Shown here: positions 45,440 to 53,226 of the stretch, piece by piece
Layout of the letters: every line of letters starts with the position of its first letter
How positions within the stretch are numbered: the stretch's first letter is position 1
DNA from: Bacteroidota bacterium
GTDB taxonomy: Bacteria; Bacteroidota; Bacteroidia; Bacteroidales; Tannerellaceae
Direction: 5' to 3'
Length of the DNA: 64,000 bases
NCBI GenBank assembly: GCA_023429375.1
Contig: JAEYVY010000003.1
Span: forward strand, 62,001-126,000
Translations under genes and position numbers: made by a program
Notes under the pieces: generated by a model
Told to the model about the DNA's origin: nothing
Seen by the model: the letters and a program-made list of their open reading frames with translations, nothing else
Database searches by the model: none

Positions 45440-46216
45440 ATGTATAGAAATTATTTCATTATATCTCTGCTACTCCTATTCATAAATTCATGTGATTTGA
45501 TTGACTATCATCCTTATGATGGGCGATTGAACCCAGAAACAGAGACAGATATCAATAGAAAAAATATAGCTAAGATTGAAGAGCTGTGTAAAGACAAAGA
45601 TACGATTCGCTTTGTGATGATTAGCGATACTCAACGCAGCTATGATGAAACGGCAGATTTTGTTGAACATTTCAACCGTAATGTCAAAGACGTAGACTTT
45701 ATCCTGCATGGCGGAGATATTGCAGACTTCGGTTTAAAAAAGGAGTTTGAATGGGCGCATAAGATTCTGTCGAAGCTTAAAGTACCCTATGTCTCCCTTA
45801 TCGGCAATCACGATATCATCGGAAATGGTGATCAAGTATTTTTGAAAATGTACGGTAAGGCTAATTTCTCTCTAATTGTTGGAGATGTAAAGATAATCTG
45901 CCTGAATACAAATGCTATTGAGTATGACTATAGCTACCCGGTTCCGGATTTTTCGTTTATACGCAAGGAGATTGAAGAATCAACTTCATTTAAACGTACC
46001 ATTGTTGCTATGCATGCACCTCCCGGAAACGAGCAATTCAATAATAATGTAGAAGATATCTTCCACATCGTCATTAAACGTGCTCCTACTCTACTCTTTT
46101 GCTTGCATGGACATGAACATAGCTTCAAGGTAAGATGCACTACAATCGCAAAGCGCGGGTATTATATGTTTACACTAACTCCAAACGGCTATAGCTATGA
46201 AGAGATTGAGTTTTAA
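45440..46216 (+). CDS. Calcineurin-like metallophosphoesterase lipoprotein
   Basis: The protein has a hydrophobic leader and lipobox (FINSC), so it is placed outside the cytoplasm. The di-metal centre of the calcineurin fold is complete: ISDTQ (Asp, with Gln in place of the usual His), HGGDIAD, LIGNHD, MHAPPG and LHGHEH. These enzymes cleave phosphomonoesters or diesters. The gene is 40 nt after the HAD gene and its end overlaps the next gene by 20 nt. It could act on the product of the upstream enzymes outside the membrane. The start is the ATG at 45440; the longest frame starts at a TTG nine codons before it. Confidence 0.85.
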   Translation: MYRNYFIISLLLLFINSCDLIDYHPYDGRLNPETETDINRKNIAKIEELCKDKDTIRFVMISDTQRSYDETADFVEHFNRNVKDVDFILHGGDIADFGLKKEFEWAHKILSKLKVPYVSLIGNHDIIGNGDQVFLKMYGKANFSLIVGDVKIICLNTNAIEYDYSYPVPDFSFIRKEIEESTSFKRTIVAMHAPPGNEQFNNNVEDIFHIVIKRAPTLLFCLHGHEHSFKVRCTTIAKRGYYMFTLTPNGYSYEEIEF

Positions 46217-46832
46217 GTTGATATTGATTAGTTTATTGTGGAATTCGTTTGGGTTGAAAGCACAAATCACAAACGGGTTAGAAGAGCCGGAAACAATTAA
46301 GTACCATACGGTCTGGAATAAGTTATTCCCCAAGTACATAAAAGGACAGTTTGCTGGATCCATAGGCATGTTTTCTGCAGGAGTAGGTTGGAACTATGGA
46401 AAAGATCATTGGGAAACCGATGTGCTATTGGGTTATATACCCAAAAACACCGACCGTCATGTCATGGCCACCTTGACACTTAAACAAAACTATTTGCCGT
46501 GGAAATTACCGGTAAATGACCAAATTACTTTTGAACCGTTGAACTGCGGACTTTTCATGAATACGCTATTAGATGGCGATTTCTGGGTGAAAGAACCAGA
46601 AAGGTATCCGAAAGGGTATTATGGTTTTTCAACGAAAATACGTTTACATATCTTCGCTGGAGAGCGCATCACGTATAAATTTAAGCGTCAAGACAGATTT
46701 GCTAAATCCGCAACTATGTTTTACGAACTAAGCACATCTGACTTGTATCTTATTAATGCGATAACCAATAGTTATTTAAAGCCGAAAGATTATCTCAGTA
46801 TTGCTTTTGGTGTAAAACTACAAATAGATTAG
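46197..46832 (+). CDS. Exported protein, probably outer-membrane
   Basis: The 211-residue protein has a signal peptide (cleavage after LKAQ). The mature part has few charged helices and many aromatic strands (WNYGKDHWETDVLLGYIP, YGFSTKIRLHIFAG, KDYLSIAFGVKLQID), ending in an amphipathic strand as outer-membrane barrels do. I recognise no family. It overlaps the metallophosphoesterase gene by 20 nt, so its translation is probably coupled with it. It ends in a 4-nt overlap with the convergent HAD gene. It might carry or hold the product of the cluster at the outer membrane. Confidence 0.7.
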   Translation: MKRLSFKLILISLLWNSFGLKAQITNGLEEPETIKYHTVWNKLFPKYIKGQFAGSIGMFSAGVGWNYGKDHWETDVLLGYIPKNTDRHVMATLTLKQNYLPWKLPVNDQITFEPLNCGLFMNTLLDGDFWVKEPERYPKGYYGFSTKIRLHIFAGERITYKFKRQDRFAKSATMFYELSTSDLYLINAITNSYLKPKDYLSIAFGVKLQID

Positions 46833-47467
46833 TCTTTACACCAGCTTAGATAATCATCAAACGTAGCAGAACGAAAGTCTGGAATTACAGTATAAACCTT
46901 ATCCCGGAGCGAATCGGCTGAATTTGTTGTGGCTAAACCAATAACACGCATTCCGGCGTCTGTACCGGCCTTTATGCCGACGAAAGAATCTTCGAAGACG
47001 AGACAATCAGCAGGATCTACTCCTAAATCACGGGCAGCCAACAAATAGCAGGAAGGATCGGGCTTACCGCGCTCAATGCGGTCGGCCGTTACTACCGTAT
47101 CAAATATACCTTCGATATTTAATTCAGAAAAGGCGCGATTTACTTTCATATCATCCGAACTGGTCACCAACCCGGTCTTCACTCCTTTTTGCTTCAGCAA
47201 AAGCAAAAACTCAATTGAGCCTGGCATAGGGGGCAAAGGCATTGTCTTTTCAAATTCCATAGAATCCCTTATCACCATCTGTTTGAATTCTTCGGAACGA
47301 TGTGAGAAGTGATTATTTATTATAGCGGGAAGCGTAGTCCCTTTAATAACTTCAGCAAAGTTTTCGATACCTGTTTCATAACGAACACTGGCCTCATTCC
47401 AAAAACTATCATAAATCGGTTCCGTATCAACCAATACACCATCAAAGTCAAAAAGGGCTATTTTCAT
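46829..47467 (-). CDS. HAD-family phosphatase, beta-phosphoglucomutase-like
   Basis: The protein of 212 residues has the full HAD set: motif I DFDGVLVDTEP with both Asp, motif II VTSSDD, motif III in ERGKPDPSCYL, motif IV FEDSFVGIKAG. A helical cap lies between motifs I and II. It resembles beta-phosphoglucomutases and small sugar phosphatases; the residues after motif I do not settle which. It lies on the strand opposite to the CDP-alcohol cluster with a 4-nt overlap at the 3' ends, so it is not part of that operon. The start at 47467 matches the family; the longest frame adds four residues. Confidence 0.88.
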   Translation of the reverse strand: MKIALFDFDGVLVDTEPIYDSFWNEASVRYETGIENFAEVIKGTTLPAIINNHFSHRSEEFKQMVIRDSMEFEKTMPLPPMPGSIEFLLLLKQKGVKTGLVTSSDDMKVNRAFSELNIEGIFDTVVTADRIERGKPDPSCYLLAARDLGVDPADCLVFEDSFVGIKAGTDAGMRVIGLATTNSADSLRDKVYTVIPDFRSATFDDYLSWCKD

Positions 47468-47536
47468 TCTGTTCATCAATATTCAATTATTTGTAAAAGC
47501 TATTTTCAATTCAAAGATACCTCGTTTCTCTCATTC

Positions 47537-47569
47537 TTTGTACTATTCCAACAAAAAATTCTATATTTG
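47537..47569 (+). promoter_or_regulatory. Promoter of the DUF1080 lipoprotein gene
   Basis: TTTG at 47537-47540 and TATATTTG at 47562-47569 match the -33 and -7 elements with a 21-nt spacer. The ATG follows after 39 nt. Confidence 0.7.
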
Positions 47570-47608
47570 TGGGCGAACACAATTATTTCAAATCTAATTC
47601 ATAAAAAG

Positions 47609-48412
47609 ATGAAAACACTTCTAACTACGGTTACAGCCTGTTCCGTTCTACTCTGTGCTTGTGGAGGAAAAGGCACGCAAAATGCTTCAGAACAAGCTGA
47701 ATCTACAGCTCCCGCTACTGAAGTTGCTAATGTTTTGACAGAACAAGAAAAAAATGACGGTTGGATACTCCTATTCGATGGAAAAACAACAGATGGATGG
47801 AGAGGTGCTCACAAAGAGGCATTCCCTGAATCGGGTTGGACAGTAAGCGACGGACAATTAATTGTTCATAAATCTGATGGTTCTGAGTCTACCAACGGAG
47901 GTGATATCGTAACGGTAGGTGAATATTCTGCATTCGAGCTAAGCGTGGATTTCAAAATTACGGAAGGTGCCAATAGCGGCATCAAATATTTTGTCACCGA
48001 AAAAGAAAAGCAAAAAGGATCGGCATACGGTTTGGAATTCCAAATTCTTGATGACGCCAAACATCCGGATGCCAAGTTGTACACAACTGTCCCCGGGTCA
48101 CGTACTCTTTCAAGCCTATACGATATGAAGAAAAGCGAAAACGTAAACTTCAATGGGGTTGGCGAATGGAACACAGCCGTTATTAAAGTATTTCCAAATA
48201 ACCACGTTGAACATTGGTTAAACGGAACCAAGGTTCTTGAATATGAACGCGGCAGTGCCGAATTCAGAGAATTAGTAAAAGGCAGCAAATATGCAGCTCC
48301 TTCATATAATGAAGCCGGACCTTTCGGTGAAGCTGTATCAGGACATATACTTCTTCAAGACCATGGCGATGAAGTTGCTTTCCGCAATATCAAAATCAAG
48401 GAATTGAAATAA
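47609..48412 (+). CDS. DUF1080 (3-keto-disaccharide hydrolase-like) lipoprotein
   Basis: The protein has a lipobox (LLCAC) and about 230 residues of a concanavalin-like DUF1080 domain: GWILLFDGKTTDGWRG, the FELSVDFKITEGANSGIKYF stretch (in part), YGLEFQILDD, and HILLQDHGDEVAFRNIKI in part. These are the consensus blocks of that family. Some members hydrolyse 3-keto-glycosides, the products of exported sugar oxidoreductases. The longest frame extends 100 codons upstream through the promoter into non-coding sequence; the ATG at 47609 follows the promoter and starts a proper signal peptide. It ends 4 nt before the convergent ArnT-like gene. Confidence 0.9.
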   Translation: MKTLLTTVTACSVLLCACGGKGTQNASEQAESTAPATEVANVLTEQEKNDGWILLFDGKTTDGWRGAHKEAFPESGWTVSDGQLIVHKSDGSESTNGGDIVTVGEYSAFELSVDFKITEGANSGIKYFVTEKEKQKGSAYGLEFQILDDAKHPDAKLYTTVPGSRTLSSLYDMKKSENVNFNGVGEWNTAVIKVFPNNHVEHWLNGTKVLEYERGSAEFRELVKGSKYAAPSYNEAGPFGEAVSGHILLQDHGDEVAFRNIKIKELK

Positions 48413-48416
48413 GAGT

Positions 48417-50180
48417 TTATTTACGCTTGATACTATAGAGGACAATTTTATCGCGTACATCAGCTATGCGATTGGGTGTGGAGGTCAATTGAATAAAATC
48501 ATATTGCCCTCCATATTTATTTAGGAGTTTCTCCACATTCTTTTCTGTAACAAGGAAATAACCTGATTCCGGATTTTCATGTGCAATATCCCGGAACATA
48601 TTCCCCATATAGAAGTTCATTCCGTACAGATTAGGAAATTCCAGCAAATTATTCGTAACATAAACATTCGTTTCGTTCAGTGGATAATCTTTCATGATCT
48701 GCATGGCAAACGGACGTGAGGATGTTGCCTTACGAAGATTATACATCACCACTCCATCAATCATGAAGTTAACAGCCAAAGCCAAGCCTACAGTAGCATA
48801 TAATATCTTGATATTGATCTTTTTAAACATTTGGTACCATAGGCAGACTACTGCAAATAAGTTGATAAACAAGATAACTAGCGTAAGTGTGGATGGTTCA
48901 GTCAGCACGTCCGTAAAGAGGCGTACACTATCAAGGGTGCTTTCTTTTGAGGTGTATTGTCCGGCTATCGACATAGGATCCAATACACCAGCCATAATAA
49001 GTCCTATCACGATAAGTAATAATGATACTATCCCGCCTAGGAAACCGGCGAAGAAACGCGTAACCAATCGTCTGTATTCCGTAAGGTAAAGTGCATATTG
49101 CGCTAAGAATAGAGCTATAAAAGGATATGCCGGTATAAGATAGACACTTCGTTTACTTGAAGGAATAGAATAAAAGAACACGATACAGACAATCGCAACG
49201 ATACTAAATATCACCACTTTATCAGATGAACGAAAACGCACCCAAGCATCTTTCAACATTTGTTTCAGCGACTTTTCCGGTTTAGCCAGTTTAAACCCAA
49301 ATAATGAAAAGACAAATAGCAATGTCCAAGGAACAAAGCCTGTAAGCAGTGTCATGAAATTATACCATACGCCATTTTCGTGACCTAACTCATAGTTGAT
49401 ATCCAAATTGTCAATGCTAAAAAATCGTCCGAAATTTTCAGCCAAAACTAAATTCAAAAACTCATCTCCTCCTTGCTTCCACGCAGCGATATACCATAAT
49501 AAAGGGAGGAATAGCGAAGCTACACCTGCATAAAGTAACGCCTTAAATACCGTAAGCAGACTATATTTATTCAAAACCAACAGGTAGACTCCAAATACAA
49601 ATAAAGGAAGAATTACTCCAACAGGTCCTTTTGTGAGGATGGCTGCACTCAACAAAAGGGGTATAATGACAGGTAGCCCTTTAAGTTGAAGATTGTCTTC
49701 CCATCGATAGAGCGCGAACAAGCTCAACACAATAAACAGACTTAAAAGCATATCCACACGGGTTGTCATTCCTGCTCTGTGCATCTCAATACAGGTCAAC
49801 AGAAACAAAACCGATATGAACGTCTGCTGAAACTTGATCCGTTTACCAAAGAATATCAAAACAGAGGCTAACAGCCCGATATAAGCTACAGCCGAAGGAA
49901 TGCGCGATGTAAATTCCGAAACATATCCTTGAGGATAGGAACAAATAGCCATCAGCCAATGTGCCAAAGGTGGCTTATAAGCAAATTCATCAGCATACAC
50001 ATAAGGTAAGACCCAGTTTCCGGATTCCAGCATGGATATCGCTACAGCTGCCTCACGGGGTTCCCCCTTGGTAGAGAAGTCACCCAATATTAGCCAAGGT
50101 AATATGGAGATGATACATAGAACAACAATAAATGTTATTGGCTTCTGTAAATATAAAGATTGTAGATTCGGTGTTCGCAT
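48417..50180 (-). CDS. ArnT/PMT-like membrane glycosyltransferase
   Basis: The protein has 587 residues and about twelve membrane helices. The first periplasmic loop has STKGEPREAAVAISMLESGNW (in part) and YADEFAYKPPLAHW, the acidic and Lys-Pro-Pro motifs of the ArnT/dolichyl-phosphate-mannose transferase superfamily (GT83/GT39). A small soluble domain ends the chain. Such enzymes move a sugar from an undecaprenyl or dolichyl phosphate carrier to lipid A or to a protein on the outer face of the inner membrane. It starts 6 nt after the AAA-DUF4435 gene, so it would share that transcript. The target (lipid A or protein O-glycan) cannot be told. Confidence 0.88.
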   Translation of the reverse strand: MRTPNLQSLYLQKPITFIVVLCIISILPWLILGDFSTKGEPREAAVAISMLESGNWVLPYVYADEFAYKPPLAHWLMAICSYPQGYVSEFTSRIPSAVAYIGLLASVLIFFGKRIKFQQTFISVLFLLTCIEMHRAGMTTRVDMLLSLFIVLSLFALYRWEDNLQLKGLPVIIPLLLSAAILTKGPVGVILPLFVFGVYLLVLNKYSLLTVFKALLYAGVASLFLPLLWYIAAWKQGGDEFLNLVLAENFGRFFSIDNLDINYELGHENGVWYNFMTLLTGFVPWTLLFVFSLFGFKLAKPEKSLKQMLKDAWVRFRSSDKVVIFSIVAIVCIVFFYSIPSSKRSVYLIPAYPFIALFLAQYALYLTEYRRLVTRFFAGFLGGIVSLLLIVIGLIMAGVLDPMSIAGQYTSKESTLDSVRLFTDVLTEPSTLTLVILFINLFAVVCLWYQMFKKINIKILYATVGLALAVNFMIDGVVMYNLRKATSSRPFAMQIMKDYPLNETNVYVTNNLLEFPNLYGMNFYMGNMFRDIAHENPESGYFLVTEKNVEKLLNKYGGQYDFIQLTSTPNRIADVRDKIVLYSIKRK

Positions 50181-50185
50181 AATCG

Positions 50186-51751
50186 TTAATTTAAACCTAA
50201 TGACTGTCTAATAGCAGTTCGAATTCTTTCTGCCTCTTTTTTATTCTCTTTCAAAATAGAAATTACCAAATTGAGATAACTTCCTTTATTACTAATACCT
50301 AACAGGCTGCACAACTTGCTTTGCCCCATGATTGCCTTCTGATTATATACGCGTAAGATTAAACGATAATCTCTGTTTTCGATATAGGTAGAAAACTTCT
50401 GTTTTAATCGGTTGAATATGTCTGAAACATCTATGGTATCCTGAAGATTATGTATATGCTCGGACAATTCGTCTTTTGATGTAATCTTCCGATTTACGGC
50501 AATCTCCAGACGTTTACGTACTCTATGCGTTGTATGCAGGAGCACTTGCTCATCTAGATCTCTCTCAAATAAAGCAATGATATTTTCTTTTACCTCATTA
50601 AATATCTTATCCGGATCAAACATCAGCTTGCCGGCTACTACCTTTATAACCTCTTCAAGTAACAGTAAGTTTTCCACTTCTGCCACGTCCGGCACCATGA
50701 TATGTTGGTCGTTAAGATATTCTACCTCTCCTTTCGTGCGTCTGTCGCGATCAACAATACCCATTGATTCGAGCGTATGAAAGTCTTTCAACTGTCTGAA
50801 AGCTTTTGTCGTTTCGATAACTTTTTGACAACCACCCATTGGTTTGACCAAATAATTAGGAAAAATCAACGGATAAAGTCTATTGTCAATACTGTTCGAT
50901 TCGGTTCCTTCAATAAAGAGAATCGGTTTGCGACTGCCCAACAAGGTGAGATAAACCTCTTCAGGAAATGATTCATCGCTTTCCAGTATCTCGTAGTCCC
51001 ACTCATGTTCATCTGCTAAAAAGGCGCGTACCCATATCCGTTTGGCCGTCAAACGTGAAGAAGCAAATTCTACGTCATGTGTGAGGTAGGTAAACGTACA
51101 GTCCGGTCGAAGAGCCTCAATTTCGTCCCACAAATTGTTTTTGATCAGCTGATGCAATAACAAGGTAGGTTCTTCGATAATAAGTAATGCTCCTTTTGGG
51201 GCACATAGAACAGATCCGATCAGATAAAACACAATCCGCTCGCCATCACTCATCCTTTCTGCACTATAATGGGTTCCCAAGTTTGTGGCAGAGGCAAGTT
51301 CAATCGACCCGGAAGTACGAATCAATCGATTATGAGGAAAAAGTCGTTCCCATATGGATTGTATACGGTCTATCTTCGTAGAAGGTGGCTCAATATTTCT
51401 ATTGTGCTTACTTTCCTCTTTGTATTTGAGTGCTGCATCAAATTCCTCTGTTTGCAGCCTGATCATCAACTTCTCGTATTCAGATAAAACAGGTACCGAA
51501 TCTTTTGACAACGCCGATTGGAGCAGCGAAAGATTGTTGACCGGCATGTCATCTATCGTTTCTCTTTTTAAATAAAGGGAACTAACACCTGATATATACT
51601 CGGTGGGCCCTGAATATTTTTTGCCTAACTCTTTTGCAAAAGAACTTTTACCGGCGCCATTTGCCCCGACAATAATTACGGTATTTGCCTTCTGCGTATC
51701 TAATACTTCGTCAGCTCTTTTATTTATTCTTTTAGGCAATGATAATTTCAT
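50186..51751 (-). CDS. AAA ATPase fused to a DUF4435 TOPRIM-like domain (PARIS-like, AriA-AriB fusion)
   Basis: The 521-residue protein has an ABC-type ATPase half. Walker A is GANGAGKS at 29-36, the signature MSDGER at 167-172, Walker B LLIIEEP near 190-195, and the switch His is in THD near 225. The second half matches DUF4435: FIEGTESN with Glu281 and IVDRDRR with Asp334 and Asp336, the pattern of a TOPRIM metal site, and then DVAEVENLLL. An ATPase (AriA) with a DUF4435 effector (AriB) is the make-up of PARIS anti-phage systems, and fused one-gene forms are known. I infer a defence role; similar proteins may also be housekeeping in Bacteroidales. Promoter at 51795-51802. Confidence 0.75.
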   Translation of the reverse strand: MKLSLPKRINKRADEVLDTQKANTVIIVGANGAGKSSFAKELGKKYSGPTEYISGVSSLYLKRETIDDMPVNNLSLLQSALSKDSVPVLSEYEKLMIRLQTEEFDAALKYKEESKHNRNIEPPSTKIDRIQSIWERLFPHNRLIRTSGSIELASATNLGTHYSAERMSDGERIVFYLIGSVLCAPKGALLIIEEPTLLLHQLIKNNLWDEIEALRPDCTFTYLTHDVEFASSRLTAKRIWVRAFLADEHEWDYEILESDESFPEEVYLTLLGSRKPILFIEGTESNSIDNRLYPLIFPNYLVKPMGGCQKVIETTKAFRQLKDFHTLESMGIVDRDRRTKGEVEYLNDQHIMVPDVAEVENLLLLEEVIKVVAGKLMFDPDKIFNEVKENIIALFERDLDEQVLLHTTHRVRKRLEIAVNRKITSKDELSEHIHNLQDTIDVSDIFNRLKQKFSTYIENRDYRLILRVYNQKAIMGQSKLCSLLGISNKGSYLNLVISILKENKKEAERIRTAIRQSLGLN

Positions 51752-51794
51752 GAAGCTTCAGGAAAAAGAGTTATACATGACATCAATTAGTCAT

Positions 51795-51802
51795 CAAATA
51801 TA
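51795..51802 (-). promoter_or_regulatory. -7 promoter element of the AAA-DUF4435 gene
   Basis: The minus strand reads TATATTTG, a perfect TAnnTTTG match, 43 nt before the start codon. Confidence 0.5.
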
Positions 51803-52011
51803 GCTAATTAAATCTATATATGCTTTGCCTTTCCCTACCTATCGTTATTAGAAGTTCGTTTATAAACAATATCTATTAGGGTTCTAAGTCTAAGGTATTT
51901 GAATCTAAATGCAAATAGGCAAAATACCATTATCTGTTTCTATATTTTACAGTCTCTTTTACCCATCTTTTTTCATGCAAAATTTACACACTCATCGAGA
52001 TGTTAAAACAA

Positions 52012-52144
52012 CTTGATATTCAAAGCAAAAAACATCCCGATGAAAAAAAAATAATCATCCCGAACGTTTTTAAAAAACATCGAGGTCTTTTTTAAAAACG
52101 TTCGGGATGTTTTTTTAGAACGATATTTATACTGATTTTCAATG
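52012..52144 (+). repeat. Dispersed intergenic repeat, copy B
   Basis: This is the second copy of the element at 7749-7880, in the other orientation. The arms CATCCCGAACGTTTTT (from 52056) and AAAAACGTTCGGGATG (52094-52109) form the long hairpin; CATCGAGGTCTTTT lies between them and an extra half-site ACATCCCGAT lies before them at 52031. The edges CAAAGC and TGATTTTCAATG are the same as in copy A. It sits in the 648-bp gap between the divergent AAA-DUF4435 and gpmA genes, where I see no ORF. A further related ACATCGGGATG is at about 52163. Confidence 0.75.
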
Positions 52145-52399
52145 CACTATTTTTGAAAATTCACATCGGGATGAATCTTGTTTTTTACATTCTCAATTTT
52201 AAATCTCAAGTTTCACTTTCTAAACAAAAAAATACCTGCCAATCAACAAAACTATACGGGGTGCAATTTTGTTAATTCTTAGTAGAGACGATTCTGCTAT
52301 GGAATTTCCCTTTTTTATCAGCATTTTTTTGATGTGATACCTAAATGCTGAAAATTGAATTATTGAAATAGTAACGATATAAGAAAATTTAGATTGACA

Positions 52400-53146
52400 A
52401 TGAAAACAATTGTGCTAATTCGCCACGGTGAAAGTGTGTGGAACCAAGAAAACAGATTTACAGGTTGGACAGATGTAGACTTGACCGAAAAGGGTGTTGC
52501 CGAAGCTACAAAAGCAGGTAACCTTTTGAAGGAAAAGGGGTTTGTATTTGAAAAGGCCTATACTTCTTATTTGAAACGTGCCGTTAAAACCCTTAATGTC
52601 GTGCTTGACCGTATGGATTTGGATTGGATCCCAGTTGAAAAGCACTGGAGACTGAACGAAAAGCATTATGGCGACTTGCAAGGGCTTAACAAAGCTGAAA
52701 CAGCAGCTAAATACGGTGACGAACAAGTTTTAATCTGGCGTAGAAGCTACGATATCGCTCCGAATCCTATTGCAGAAAGTGATCCACGTCATCCCGGTAA
52801 TGAAATACGTTACAAAGGAGTTGACAAAGCCGATCTTCCTGCTACTGAGTCATTGAAAGATACTGTTGCACGTATCCTTCCTTATTGGAAAGAAGTTATT
52901 TTCCCTACGTTAAAGATTGCCGATCAAGTATTGGTTGCTGCTCATGGTAATAGCTTGCGTGGTATCATTAAGTACCTAAAAAATATCTCTGACGAGGAAA
53001 TCGTTCATCTAAACTTGCCTACAGCAGTTCCTTATGTATTCGAGTTTGATGATAATTTGAATTTGGTGAATGATTATTTCCTTGGTGATCCGGAAGAAAT
53101 CAAAAAATTGATGGATGCTGTGGCTAACCAAGGTAAAAAGAAGTAA
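52400..53146 (+). CDS. gpmA: 2,3-bisphosphoglycerate-dependent phosphoglycerate mutase
   Basis: The enzyme interconverts 3- and 2-phosphoglycerate in glycolysis through a phosphohistidine. The N-terminus is [14 protein letters not shown], with His9 as the phosphorylated residue, and [13 protein letters not shown] follows. [27 protein letters not shown] and [11 protein letters not shown] (the second His) complete the active site. At 248 residues it is the normal cofactor-dependent form. The longest frame starts at a TTG two codons earlier; the ATG at 52400 fits the family. A terminator follows at 53168-53206. Confidence 0.96.
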   Translation: MKTIVLIRHGESVWNQENRFTGWTDVDLTEKGVAEATKAGNLLKEKGFVFEKAYTSYLKRAVKTLNVVLDRMDLDWIPVEKHWRLNEKHYGDLQGLNKAETAAKYGDEQVLIWRRSYDIAPNPIAESDPRHPGNEIRYKGVDKADLPATESLKDTVARILPYWKEVIFPTLKIADQVLVAAHGNSLRGIIKYLKNISDEEIVHLNLPTAVPYVFEFDDNLNLVNDYFLGDPEEIKKLMDAVANQGKKK

Positions 53147-53167
53147 GCTAATCTAACAGGACACAAT

Positions 53168-53206
53168 AAAAAAGAGACACTCTCTGATGAGAATGTCTCT
53201 TTTTTT
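53168..53206. terminator. Bidirectional terminator between gpmA and glmM
   Basis: AAAAAAGAGACA (53168-53179) pairs with TGTCTCTTTTTT (53194-53205) and has T-runs on both strands, so it can stop both convergent transcripts. Confidence 0.85.
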
Positions 53207-53226
53207 ATGCATTAAGTAGATAAAAA

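Noticed and set aside
46829..46832. Inclusion of the minus-strand HAD phosphatase in the CDP-alcohol cluster
   Set aside because: It is convergent with a 4-nt 3' overlap, so it cannot share the transcript; a functional link is not supported.
47309..47608. N-terminal 100-codon extension of the DUF1080 protein
   Set aside because: It runs through the promoter at 47537-47569 and antisense to the HAD gene. The ATG at 47609 starts a clean lipoprotein signal.
47866..48288. A 140-codon minus-strand ORF inside the DUF1080 gene
   Set aside because: Antisense shadow; the plus-strand frame has a promoter, signal peptide and a full domain.
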